Source: JAAYED01 sp040772225
GTDB lineage: Bacteria; Chloroflexota; Anaerolineae; UBA1429
Length of the DNA stretch: 64,000 nt
Direction of reading: 5' to 3'
Assembly (NCBI GenBank): GCA_040772225.1
Contig: JAXGYO010000003.1
Span: 186,001-250,000 of the forward strand
Shown here piece after piece: positions 24,019 to 31,711 of the stretch. Both the position numbers and the translations under genes were made by a program. Under the pieces are notes generated by a model. The model had not been told where the DNA came from. It saw only the letters and a list, made by a program, of their open reading frames with translations, and did not search any database. The number at the start of each line of letters is the position of its first letter. Position 1 is the stretch's first letter.

Positions 24019-25266
24019 TCAGACCGCAGGGGAACCGCCAACGAATAGCGTGACAGTGGCGGCCAGGACAAGGATCCCCAATATCACAACAACGACATTG
24101 GTAGCTCGCCGGTTTCGGTGGCGCTCCATGAGCGTTGGATCGTTCACCAGCTTGAGCATCAGCAGCAGAACCACGGGCAAGAGAACAGCATTGGCCACCT
24201 GCGATAGCCACATCAGCGGGAACAGCGGCAATCCAGGGATGAGCACGATGAGGATGCTGAGCACGATAATCGCGGTATAGAGGCCGTAAAAGACAGGCGC
24301 ACTTTCTGCTGACTCGTCCAGACCACGTTCCCACCCAAATACCTCGCAGACTGCATAGGTTGTGGCCAGCGGCAGCACCGAAGCGGCAAGGAGCGATGCT
24401 CCCAACAGACCGACGCCGAATAACACCTCAGCCCATTGCCCGGCGACCGGCGCCAGCGCCATTGCGGCCGCCTCTGCGTCAGCGACCTGGATGCCATGCA
24501 CAAAGAGCGTAGCCGCCGTACAGATGATGATAAATGCGGAGACGATGTTGCCCACTGCCGCCCCAAAGATGACGTCCAGCCGTGATTGCGGATAGTCCTC
24601 CATCGTCACGCCCTTTTCGGCCACCGACGCTTGCATATAGACAGCGGCCCAGGGCGTGATCGTGGTACCCACTGTGGCCAGTACGGCGAGGATATACTCG
24701 CGATCGGCCTGGATGGTCGGAACGATGGCAGCTTTGAGGATCTCGCCCCAGGGGGGATCGATCATAATCGCCGAAGCAACATACGCCACCGCATATAGAG
24801 ACAGCACCAGTAGCACGCGCTCAACCCGCCGATAAGAACCCCGGGTCACCAGGAACCAGACGCCCAGCCCCGCCAGTGGCACCGCAATGTAGCGGCTGAT
24901 GCCAAACAGCTCGGAAGCACTCGCCACACCGGCAAACTGCGCGGCCGTTGTGCCCAGATTGGCCAGCACGAGCGCCAGCATCATGAAGAACGTCAGTCTG
25001 AGCCCGAATCGCTCACGTATCAGGTCCGTCAGCCCCTTGCCGGTCACCGCGCCCATGCGCGCCGCCATCTCCTGGACGGCGACCTCCCCCAGCGTAATCC
25101 AGACCAGGATCCAGAGAAAGGTATAGCCAAAGGTCGACCCTACCATCGAGTAGGTCGCGATACCAGGCGCATCGTTATCGGCACTGGCGGTGATCAGCCC
25201 CGGGCCAAGAATCGTCAGGAACAGAAGCATCCTGCGAACTGTGCCCTTTAACCGCTGCAGAAACAT
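24019..25266 (-). CDS. NRAMP-family divalent metal transporter, magnesium-type (NRMT-like) motifs
   Basis: A 415-residue membrane protein with about 11 transmembrane segments and the overall NRAMP/SLC11 fold. The first helix reads SADNDAPGI (28-36) instead of the DPGN site of Mn/Fe NRAMPs. Helix 6 reads GTTITPWAAVY (200-210), so the metal-coordinating Met of the usual MPH is Thr and the His is Trp. Loss of that Met is what I recall for the NRAMP-related magnesium transporters. I therefore favour Mg2+, or another hard cation, over Mn2+/Fe2+. The upstream neighbour is a soluble MgtE_N/CBS protein, which supports a magnesium role. A ribosome binding site (GGGGGGAGTGAG) precedes the ATG. Confidence 0.75.
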   Translation of the reverse strand: MFLQRLKGTVRRMLLFLTILGPGLITASADNDAPGIATYSMVGSTFGYTFLWILVWITLGEVAVQEMAARMGAVTGKGLTDLIRERFGLRLTFFMMLALVLANLGTTAAQFAGVASASELFGISRYIAVPLAGLGVWFLVTRGSYRRVERVLLVLSLYAVAYVASAIMIDPPWGEILKAAIVPTIQADREYILAVLATVGTTITPWAAVYMQASVAEKGVTMEDYPQSRLDVIFGAAVGNIVSAFIIICTAATLFVHGIQVADAEAAAMALAPVAGQWAEVLFGVGLLGASLLAASVLPLATTYAVCEVFGWERGLDESAESAPVFYGLYTAIIVLSILIVLIPGLPLFPLMWLSQVANAVLLPVVLLLMLKLVNDPTLMERHRNRRATNVVVVILGILVLAATVTLFVGGSPAV

Positions 25267-25430
25267 CGCCTCACTCCCCCCTTACGAGAGTTAGCAGCAA
25301 TCCGATTCGCCATTCGCACGGCTCTGCCAGCGACGAGCCCGGAAAAGACTCTCTGTATGCGCCTGAAAGCATTGACCTCTGGAATACGTAAAGGGTATTG
25401 ATGCACGATGGATAGATCGTCATGTGGCAC

Positions 25431-26690
25431 TCAGTAGAATCGCGGGATTCGCTTTTTCCAGGCCGTGGGGATGGCAGCATCGATGGCATCATCGACGGTG
25501 ACGATCCCTTGAATAACGCCCTCTTCATCGACAACTGGTACCTCGAGCAAATTGTAGCGCGCAACGAGTCGGGCCACCTGCTCCTGCTCCACAAGAGGGC
25601 CTACCGTAATCAGCTCTGTTTCCATGATCTCGTCAACGGCCTCATCAGGGTCTGCCATCACAAGATCGCGGAGGGACACCATGCCGCGGAGCCTGCCCGC
25701 CGCATCGATGACATGCACATAGTAGAGTGTCTCATCCTCCTGGGCCAGAGTCGATTGCCTGAGATAGTTCAGCGCCTCCCCCGCGGTAAACCCCATCGGA
25801 AGCGTCGTAAACTCACTGGTCATGATGCCGCCCGCCGTATCTTCAGGGAAAGCCAGCAAGCGGACCATGTCCACAGACTCGGGGTCCTCCATCAGCTCGA
25901 GATAGTTCTCGCGCTGTTCGGTCTCCATGGAAGCCAGGAGGTCCACGGCGTCGTCCGGATCCATCTCCTCCAGCACGTCGGCAGCGCGCTCTGGAGTCAG
26001 CGACATGAGCAAGGACATCTGCAGATCCGGTTCGACCTCGGAAATAGTGTCGGCTGCGGTCTCGTCATCGAGAATATTAAGCAGCGTGAGGCCGGAGGGA
26101 CGGTCCATGTCCTCGATGATGTCAGCGATATCCACCGGGTTGAGCTGGCGGATCTTGTCCTGGGTGACACGCAGTCGAATGGGGGCGTCCGACTGTACGG
26201 GAGCCACGTCTTGCCATGGAATCACCTGCTCCGAGAGGTCCCGGCCAAAGGCGCGGAGCACACGGCCACTGAGGTTTTCGACGCCGAGGCGCCGCAGCAT
26301 ACTGCTGGTGCCCACGGAGACACCCGTGAGGTAATAGTGCCCGGTTGACTCCGCGCGGGTGAGCTGCAGGTCGTTGACCCGCACCAGCCTGCGGCCCTCT
26401 ACGTCCACGATCTGCCGGTCGAGCACCTGACGGCGGAGGCGCAGTTCGTCACCCCGCAGCTCATAGACTTGCGGCGTGACAGCGTTGAGGATGATAGCCG
26501 GGCTCAGCGTCGATACCTGGGAGCCGGGGATGTACATCTCTGAGCCATCCTCAGCGATCATATGGATGGCGCGGAGCACAGGAGCGCCGTGATCGGTCTC
26601 CAGAAAGAGCAGATCCTGACATTTGCCGAGCCGGGTCGCCTGAGCATTCCACACCGGCTGGTCGAGAACATGGCTGAGATAGGTGGCCAT
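25431..26690 (-). CDS. Soluble PRC-barrel / MgtE N-domain / CBS-pair protein
   Basis: A 419-residue protein without membrane helices. The start at 26690 has AGGAGG seven bases upstream. Order of domains: a PRC-barrel-like region, perhaps two units (1-160, MATYLSHVLDQPVWN and GRRLVRVNDLQL); a MgtE_N superhelix (about 170-285) with repeated acidic helices such as LNPVDIADIIEDMD and LTPERAADVLEEMDPDDAVDLL; and two CBS motifs (about 290-410, GGIMTSEFTTLPMGFTAGEA and DEIMETELITVGPL). In MgtE channels the N and CBS domains sense cytosolic Mg2+ and gate the pore. Here the pore is missing and an NRAMP-type transporter follows 164 bases downstream, so it may be that transporter's Mg2+ sensor. Confidence 0.8.
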   Translation of the reverse strand: MATYLSHVLDQPVWNAQATRLGKCQDLLFLETDHGAPVLRAIHMIAEDGSEMYIPGSQVSTLSPAIILNAVTPQVYELRGDELRLRRQVLDRQIVDVEGRRLVRVNDLQLTRAESTGHYYLTGVSVGTSSMLRRLGVENLSGRVLRAFGRDLSEQVIPWQDVAPVQSDAPIRLRVTQDKIRQLNPVDIADIIEDMDRPSGLTLLNILDDETAADTISEVEPDLQMSLLMSLTPERAADVLEEMDPDDAVDLLASMETEQRENYLELMEDPESVDMVRLLAFPEDTAGGIMTSEFTTLPMGFTAGEALNYLRQSTLAQEDETLYYVHVIDAAGRLRGMVSLRDLVMADPDEAVDEIMETELITVGPLVEQEQVARLVARYNLLEVPVVDEEGVIQGIVTVDDAIDAAIPTAWKKRIPRFY

Positions 26691-26924
26691 CGCATCGCCT
26701 CCTGCATGGGTCGTGGCCGCGCCATTGCGGACCGTCTGCATTAAGAAACCGCGGCGATCGCCGCGGCCCTTTGACAGACACACCCCACGCCCGGAGGCGC
26801 GATTCTACGGGGAATCGAGCATCACTCTCATAGAGCGCGCGTGAGGTATGTCGTCAGGTTGGTTTGCCGTGCTATCGGTGTTCATAGCTTCCATCATGGT
26901 TATTCTGGCACACAGGCCAGCTCT
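26691..26924 (-). promoter_or_regulatory. Long 5' leader of the MgtE_N/CBS gene, candidate riboswitch or attenuator
   Basis: From the predicted transcription start (about 26924) to the ATG is roughly 234 bases. The leader has small stems (for example CTGGC/GCCAG and GATT/AATC) and ends in a terminator-like hairpin at 26749-26766. I could not match it to the M-box or yybP-ykoY consensus by eye. Ion-responsive attenuation is inference from the gene it precedes. Confidence 0.4.
26749..26766 (-). terminator. Leader terminator-like hairpin (possible attenuator)
   Basis: CCGCGGCGA/TCGCCGCGG is a perfect 18-base palindrome. On the minus strand it is followed by TTTCTTAAT, so it can act as an intrinsic terminator inside the leader, about 60 bases before the start codon. 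Confidence 0.5.
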
Positions 26925-26930
26925 GCCCGT

Positions 26931-26959
26931 ATTCTAGGACAACCCCACGCTGGCGTCAA
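26931..26959 (-). promoter_or_regulatory. Sigma-70-type promoter of the MgtE_N/CBS gene
   Basis: Minus-strand TTGACG (26954-26959), 17 bases, TAGAAT (26931-26936). Confidence 0.65.
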
Positions 26960-27034
26960 GCCCCGAACCCGGCGAGTTCGGGCAGAACAGGCCGGCGCCA
27001 GCGAACGCTCGATTGCTCAAGGGCGGCGGCCACA

Positions 27035-28036
27035 TCAGCTGCGTGCACCGGCCGCCAGCCTCGTCCAGTCGCCGACGACCTCGAGCGCACCCAGCCGGGC
27101 GCGTTCGCTAAAGATCACGGTATCGTCGGCACCTGTCAAAGAACGCGCTGCCAGTGTCACCGTCGCGCTGGCCCCCAGCGTCTCCCCCACGCGACCGCTC
27201 ATATCGGCGATGTCCGGGGCGTACAGCTGGCCGGCACGATCCCGTGTTATCTGCACCCTCAGGCGGAGCCTCTTGTCGGCAATGACCCAGTCGATAGAAT
27301 CTTCGTCCACCCGCAGTGCCTCCAACCGGGCGCCCGTGTACGTCGCAAAGCGATATAGCCGGCTGTCGTGCCAGAGGCCGATGATAAAGCCGGCGAACTC
27401 TGACCCCAGCCAGGGGATCGTCGCGACCGAAGCCGTCAGGCTGGTGTGTGCGGTATCGAAATGATTGCTCTGAAACCAGACCCAGGCCGAGGGAAAGGCG
27501 CTACCCCAGTCCTTTTCCGTGTATCCCCGCCCACCGGAAAGATCCACGTGCGTGCCGTTGAGGCAGAGCTCGCCCTCCAGCCCATGATCCAGACTGACGA
27601 TGCCATGATAGCACTGCATGAACGGCACAAAGGAAAACCATCCCATGATACCAGGCGCGTACCAGCGCCGCGGCCAGGGCGTGCTACCCAGCAGGCCAAC
27701 CTCCCCTGACAGAGCGAGCTCAGGCCCATCCAGAGCCAGCACAATCTCATCCCGGGAGAACCGGTTGGGTCCCACCTGGATTGAGAATGTCTCCGAACTG
27801 GCGTGAAACTCGGTGAATGGATAGCGGACAAAGATAGCCTGCCCCGTGCTCCCGTCGAGGAACTGTACAAAAGCCTGGCTGGCAGCGAGCGTCGGCCCCT
27901 TGGAGACGCCAGGGATTACCGCATAGCGATGCCTTTCGGACGCATCCACCAGCTTGAAATACCAGCCCTCAAAGTAAGGGTAACGCCGCCTGGCCCCCTG
28001 ATAGCGCTCGGGGTGCCATAGATTTCCGATGGCCAT
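27035..28036 (-). CDS. Tocopherol cyclase-like family protein
   Basis: A 333-residue protein; the start at 28036 has GGAGGAG a few bases upstream. It shows the landmarks of the tocopherol cyclase (VTE1-like) family: PYFEGWYFKLVD (20-31) and GYTEKDWGSAFPSAWVWFQ (171-189), in a protein predicted to be mostly beta. In plants and cyanobacteria the family closes the chromanol ring of vitamin E. Many relatives in non-photosynthetic bacteria have unknown substrates, so the reaction here is not assignable. It diverges from the VOC/sialidase operon across 190 bases. No quinone or tocopherol pathway neighbours are seen. Confidence 0.75.
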   Translation of the reverse strand: MAIGNLWHPERYQGARRRYPYFEGWYFKLVDASERHRYAVIPGVSKGPTLAASQAFVQFLDGSTGQAIFVRYPFTEFHASSETFSIQVGPNRFSRDEIVLALDGPELALSGEVGLLGSTPWPRRWYAPGIMGWFSFVPFMQCYHGIVSLDHGLEGELCLNGTHVDLSGGRGYTEKDWGSAFPSAWVWFQSNHFDTAHTSLTASVATIPWLGSEFAGFIIGLWHDSRLYRFATYTGARLEALRVDEDSIDWVIADKRLRLRVQITRDRAGQLYAPDIADMSGRVGETLGASATVTLAARSLTGADDTVIFSERARLGALEVVGDWTRLAAGARS

Positions 28037-28146
28037 TGGTGCTCCTCCACAGCGATAGCGCGGCATCTCCGCCTGCGGCGCGTCTTCAGGTGATGATTGC
28101 ATCATGACTGGTCGCACGCGAGCGTGCACCACCGCGGGACGGCTCC

Positions 28147-28174
28147 TTGACGGGGTTGTCCCGCGCTCTATGAT
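28147..28174 (+). promoter_or_regulatory. Sigma-70-type promoter of the VOC/sialidase operon
   Basis: TTGACG (28147-28152), 16 bases, TATGAT (28169-28174), about 55 bases upstream of the VOC start. Confidence 0.6.
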
Positions 28175-28229
28175 TGGCTTCATTGGTCGCCATCATCGGC
28201 AATTCAGGCATCCCCGAGAGGGAGGTCTC

Positions 28230-28673
28230 ATGTTCGAGCGCATGGATCACGTCGCTCTGAGTGTTAGCGATATGGAGCGGGCCATCGCCTTTTATCGGGA
28301 CATCATGGGTTTCGAGGTCGTCTTTGATCGCGAGTTCGGCGCCTCTATGGCCCGCCTGATCGCCGTGCCGGAAGCAGACGTGCGCATCGTACACCTGCGA
28401 CTCGGCGAGGCCATGCTTGAGCTGTTCCACTACCGTATGCCGGCCGGACGTCCCCGTCCCGAGAGTCAACGGCAGAGCGATCTAGGTCTCACACACCTGG
28501 GATTCATCGTCAGCGACTTTTGCGGCACGTACGCGATGCTCAAAGAAAAGGGGATCGCGTTTGTGGGTGAAGCGGTCGAGATCAGGCCGGGCGTGCGCGT
28601 CGCCTACTTTTATGGGCCAGAGGGCGAAGTATGTGAGATGCGCGAGATACTGCCCGCCGAGGGGCAGTCATGA
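28230..28673 (+). CDS. VOC-superfamily (glyoxalase/dioxygenase-type) metalloprotein
   Basis: A 147-residue protein with two paired beta-alpha-beta3 modules. Likely metal ligands are His7 (MDHVALSVSD), Glu64 (AMLELFHY), His89 (LTHLGFIVSD) and Glu136 (EVCEMREI), the glyoxalase I pattern. ATG at 28230 follows GAGGGAGG. The substrate could be a methylglyoxal adduct, a lactoyl compound or a sugar-derived metabolite; methylmalonyl-CoA epimerase is a more distant alternative. Its stop codon overlaps the start of the sialidase-like gene by four bases (ATGA), so it is translationally coupled to it. Confidence 0.8.
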   Translation: MFERMDHVALSVSDMERAIAFYRDIMGFEVVFDREFGASMARLIAVPEADVRIVHLRLGEAMLELFHYRMPAGRPRPESQRQSDLGLTHLGFIVSDFCGTYAMLKEKGIAFVGEAVEIRPGVRVAYFYGPEGEVCEMREILPAEGQS

Positions 28674-29839
28674 GCCTGGACACCACCACGTCACTCGCTA
28701 CAGCAGGTGAGCCTATCGTCCGTTCCCTTACTGACCTGTTCCGCGCGGGCAAAGGGGCCTACTTCCACTGCCGCATCCCAGGCATCGTCGCGACCGGAAC
28801 CGGCCGCATCCTGGCGTACTGCGAAGCGCGCTACGGACGCGGCGACTGGGAGCCGAGCGATATCCTCATGCGCGCCAGCGACGACGACGGCCTCACCTGG
28901 GGACCGACAGAGTTGCTGGCCGCACATCGCCACTATGGCCCCGGCTGCATGAACAACCCGGTCATGATCAGCGACCGCGACGGCAGCGTCCATCTGCTAT
29001 ACTGCCGTGATTACCGACGCGCCTTCTACCGGCGAAGCCACGATGGCGGCAGAAGCTTTGAACCGCCCACGGATATCACGGCGACCTTTGAGTGCTTTCA
29101 GATGGTTTACCCCTGGACCGTACTGGCCATCGGACCCGGGCACGGCATTCAGCTCAGCAGCGGCCGGCTGCTGGCACCGGTCTGGCTCTCGGCCAGCCCC
29201 ACCCGCGCCCACGAACCCAGCCGCGCGGGGGTCATCTACAGCGACGATCATGGCGCCACATGGCAGGCCGGCGCGCTGGTCCCCGACACGATCCCGAGCT
29301 GCAACGAGAACGAGGCGGTCGAGTTGGGCGACGGCTGCGTGATGCTAAATATGCGCAACCTGGGTGCCACACGTCGCCGTGCGATCACGCGCAGCGCCAC
29401 CGGCATCGGGCCCTGGTCCAAGCCCGTGTACGATCCCGCCCTGCCGGAACCGCGCTGTTTCGGCAGCCTTCTGCGCGCCGGCACCGCCAAAGGCACAGGA
29501 GTGCTGTACTTTGTGAACCCCGACTCGCTGACGGATACCTATGCACCGCCCGGCCTGGCCGCGCCACGTGTGAACCTGACGCTGCGCGCCTCGTTCGACG
29601 AGGGGCGCACCTGGCCCGCGGCCGCGGTCATCGACGCCGGGCCGACGGGCTACGCGGACCTCGCCGAGACAGCCGACGGCAGCCTGCTCTGCCTTTACGA
29701 GCGCGGGCACGTCGCCCGGCCCGGAGGCGGCATCGCCGCCCTGACGCTGGCACGCCTGGATATCTCGCGTCTTTCCGTGGGCCACCGTGAGGGTGCACCC
29801 GGAGCGGCAGTCTCCAAAGCGCCAAAGAAGGGCCAATAG
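28670..29839 (+). CDS. Sialidase/neuraminidase-fold (BNR) hydrolase-like protein
   Basis: A 389-residue six-bladed propeller. It has the RIP arginine motif (CRIPGIV, Arg35) and a conserved acidic region GRGDWEPSD. Four Asp-box-like motifs are SDDDGLTW (70-77), SHDGGRSF, SDDHGATW and SFDEGRTW. NENEAVELGD and GYADLAE supply the expected Glu and Tyr. There is no signal peptide, so it probably acts inside the cell on an imported sugar or glycoconjugate. Exo-alpha-sialidase activity is plausible but not certain, because many bacterial BNR proteins act on other substrates, and no sialic acid catabolic genes are nearby. Confidence 0.75.
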   Translation: MSLDTTTSLATAGEPIVRSLTDLFRAGKGAYFHCRIPGIVATGTGRILAYCEARYGRGDWEPSDILMRASDDDGLTWGPTELLAAHRHYGPGCMNNPVMISDRDGSVHLLYCRDYRRAFYRRSHDGGRSFEPPTDITATFECFQMVYPWTVLAIGPGHGIQLSSGRLLAPVWLSASPTRAHEPSRAGVIYSDDHGATWQAGALVPDTIPSCNENEAVELGDGCVMLNMRNLGATRRRAITRSATGIGPWSKPVYDPALPEPRCFGSLLRAGTAKGTGVLYFVNPDSLTDTYAPPGLAAPRVNLTLRASFDEGRTWPAAAVIDAGPTGYADLAETADGSLLCLYERGHVARPGGGIAALTLARLDISRLSVGHREGAPGAAVSKAPKKGQ

Positions 29840-29840
29840 T

Positions 29841-30518
29841 ATGCCCCTCCCGATGGTACACCTGGCTGTCGCCTCAATGATGCTCCCGGATCTGCAGGAT
29901 CCGCGCGTACCGGCGTTTCTTGTGGGGAACATCGCCCCGGATGCCATTCACATGCGCCGCGGCTGGACTACAGACGACAAGCGACGCGTGCACCTGTTTC
30001 TCAGTTCAACCGATGTCCCGGACGGAGCCGAACTTGCCGCCCGCGATTTGCTCACAGACTGGCGAAACCACGGCGTGGCCATAGGACCGCTGCACATCGG
30101 GTACGCCGCGCATGTGCTCACGGACCTGCTCTGGCGTGCCCGGGTGTGGTTCCCGCTGAGAAAGAAACTGCCGGCAGAGATCGGCTACCAAGAGGGACGG
30201 GTGCTGTACTATCGCGAGACCGACGAGATCGACCGGCAGATCTTTGAGACCGCTCTCTGGCGTGACCAGGTGTGGCGACTGCTGGCGGAAGCACAGCCGG
30301 CAGACATCCCCGACATGGTTAGCGCGGGGGAGATCGCGCTCTGGCGGCAGCGCACTCTGGGATGGTTCGACCATCTCGCGCCGGCCACGGAGCCGCCACT
30401 CTATCTGACCACAGCCGGCGTGCTCTCCTTTGCCGAGGATGCCGCTGCACAGGTACTCGCGTGGCTCACAGAGTGGGACTGGTGGCCGCCCCCGTCCGAG
30501 GTGAGGCATACAAAATGA
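29841..30518 (+). CDS. Zinc-dependent phospholipase C-like protein
   Basis: A 225-residue helical protein with the histidine and aspartate spacing of the PF00882-type zinc-dependent phospholipase C family: MVHLAVA, GNIAPDAIH, a HLF element and HIGYAAHVLTDLLW. The start at 29841 lies two bases after the sialidase stop. There is no signal peptide, unlike secreted phospholipases, so this is likely one of the intracellular relatives of unknown substrate. It is the third gene of the VOC operon and its stop overlaps the following membrane protein start (ATGA at 30515-30518). Confidence 0.65.
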   Translation: MPLPMVHLAVASMMLPDLQDPRVPAFLVGNIAPDAIHMRRGWTTDDKRRVHLFLSSTDVPDGAELAARDLLTDWRNHGVAIGPLHIGYAAHVLTDLLWRARVWFPLRKKLPAEIGYQEGRVLYYRETDEIDRQIFETALWRDQVWRLLAEAQPADIPDMVSAGEIALWRQRTLGWFDHLAPATEPPLYLTTAGVLSFAEDAAAQVLAWLTEWDWWPPPSEVRHTK

Positions 30519-31270
30519 TGTCTGAGTTATTCGGCGCGGCCCTGCAGCCCCTGCTCGCGGGTCTGGTCTATCTGCTGGCGTGGCTCGCGGCCGTGCTGCT
30601 GGCCGACGCCGCCGGACAACGACTGGCCCTGCACGATACGCCGCGCACGCAGAGACTGCTCGCCTGGCGGGGATGGGGCAGTCTGGCTCGCATTATGGGT
30701 CTCGCTTTTTCGCTCGGCTATCTGTACCTGGCGCTGGCGCACGGCTACCTGGAGCCCTTTACCATCGGCCTGGTACCTCCGAATTGGCAGGAGTTAGCGA
30801 ACTGGTTACCGGCAGTGGCCGGCCTCTCCAGCCTGTGGGCCGCGTTGCTGTGGGGCCTGTACTGGGCACCCTACCGCCATCCTGAGGACCATAGCCCCTG
30901 GCAGGCCTACGGAACGCCTCTCGGATTGCCCGCGCACGTACTGAGCCTGGAGATGCAGGCGACCATCTTGCGCGGCGCGCTGATACCCATCCTTGGCGCA
31001 TACTGGGGAGCCTGGGCAGCCTGCCTGGGACGAGCGCTGGCCGCACTCGCCAATCCCGCGATCCGCGGGCGACTAAAGGACTCGCAGGCCCGCGCCTTTC
31101 TGATCCTCGATCTGGCTGTGGACGTGGTAGCGACAGGATGCTTTATCGTCTCGGGAAACCTCTGGGTTAGCCTGCTGGTGCGCACCGCCACGCATTTCAC
31201 TGCGAGCGCTGTGCACAGGCTCATGCTGTGGAAGAGCCGCCGCTCCGTCAGCCCGACATCCACGGGCTAG
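30515..31270 (+). CDS. Unrecognised integral membrane protein
   Basis: A 251-residue protein with about five or six hydrophobic segments: near 10-30 (LLAGLVYLLAWLAAVLL), 55-75, 90-115, 145-170 and 195-220. Between them are a loop with TPRTQRLLAWRGWG and a HPEDHSPW loop. The helix LSLEMQATILRGALIPILGAYWG resembles, only loosely, CPBP-type intramembrane proteases, but I do not see the diagnostic EExxxR motif. It is coupled to the phospholipase-like gene by a four-base overlap and ends 34 bases before a terminator-like hairpin. Function unknown. Confidence 0.6.
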   Translation: MMSELFGAALQPLLAGLVYLLAWLAAVLLADAAGQRLALHDTPRTQRLLAWRGWGSLARIMGLAFSLGYLYLALAHGYLEPFTIGLVPPNWQELANWLPAVAGLSSLWAALLWGLYWAPYRHPEDHSPWQAYGTPLGLPAHVLSLEMQATILRGALIPILGAYWGAWAACLGRALAALANPAIRGRLKDSQARAFLILDLAVDVVATGCFIVSGNLWVSLLVRTATHFTASAVHRLMLWKSRRSVSPTSTG

Positions 31271-31303
31271 CGCGGACATCCCCCCGAGGCTCGCATATGG
31301 CAA

Positions 31304-31332
31304 GCGCCGCCCCACGTTGTGTGGGACGGCGC
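31304..31332. terminator. Terminator-like hairpin between convergent genes
   Basis: GCGCCGCCCCAC and GTGGGACGGCGC (one mismatch) flank GTTGT, between the end of the VOC operon and the end of the small membrane protein gene. Confidence 0.6.
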
Positions 31333-31362
31333 AACAGGGCAGAATGCACTCTAGCGTAGAGT

Positions 31363-31536
31363 CTAAAAGATCAGTGCGAGCGCGATGAGCAGAACAAAGA
31401 GCGCTGCGGCAACGATGGCGAGCCGCTTGAGATCGCTCAAGACATAGTGGTATTCGGTATTAAAGTCCACCGGAGGGGCCTGTCCAGTCTGCCCCCGGCG
31501 CCCCCGCGACCCACTTGAAGGCCTTCTTTTGGCCAT
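31363..31536 (-). CDS. 57-residue single-span membrane protein
   Basis: A small protein with a basic N-terminus (MAKRRPSSGSRGRRGQ), a middle segment NTEYHYVLSDLKRLAIV and a C-terminal transmembrane helix (AAALFVLLIALALIF). ATG at 31536 has GAGGAG about five bases upstream, plus an excellent promoter, so I regard it as real despite its size. The layout, a basic cytoplasmic head and a tail anchor at the very C-terminus, fits a tail-anchored protein. Similar small proteins with a Y-x-L-x-D-L-K-R-L motif before the helix are, in my recollection, conserved in Chloroflexota. Function unknown. Confidence 0.75.
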   Translation of the reverse strand: MAKRRPSSGSRGRRGQTGQAPPVDFNTEYHYVLSDLKRLAIVAAALFVLLIALALIF

Positions 31537-31585
31537 ACGCTCCTCTACCTCCAAGAACACGACTGAACACACATCTATTATGCGC

Positions 31586-31613
31586 ATTATAGCCCCCTGG
31601 GCCAGACCGTCAA
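31586..31613 (-). promoter_or_regulatory. Strong promoter of the 57-residue protein gene
   Basis: Minus-strand TTGACG (31608-31613), 16 bases, perfect TATAAT (31586-31591). Confidence 0.65.
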
Positions 31614-31643
31614 AGACGCCATCTGCAGACTGTACGCGGGTGG

Positions 31644-31672
31644 TTGACGGCCACAAGTTAGCGCGTTACGCT
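31644..31672 (+). promoter_or_regulatory. Candidate promoter of the LDH2-type dehydrogenase gene
   Basis: TTGACG (31644-31649), 17 bases, TACGCT (31667-31672); the -10 is weak. Confidence 0.35.
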
Positions 31673-31711
31673 CAGAGCAGGTTTATCTTTTCCACCAAAG
31701 TGAGGTAGCAG

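Noticed and set aside
26691..26924. M-box or yybP-ykoY riboswitch in the MgtE_N/CBS leader
   Set aside because: The known conserved sequences could not be found; kept only as an unclassified leader.
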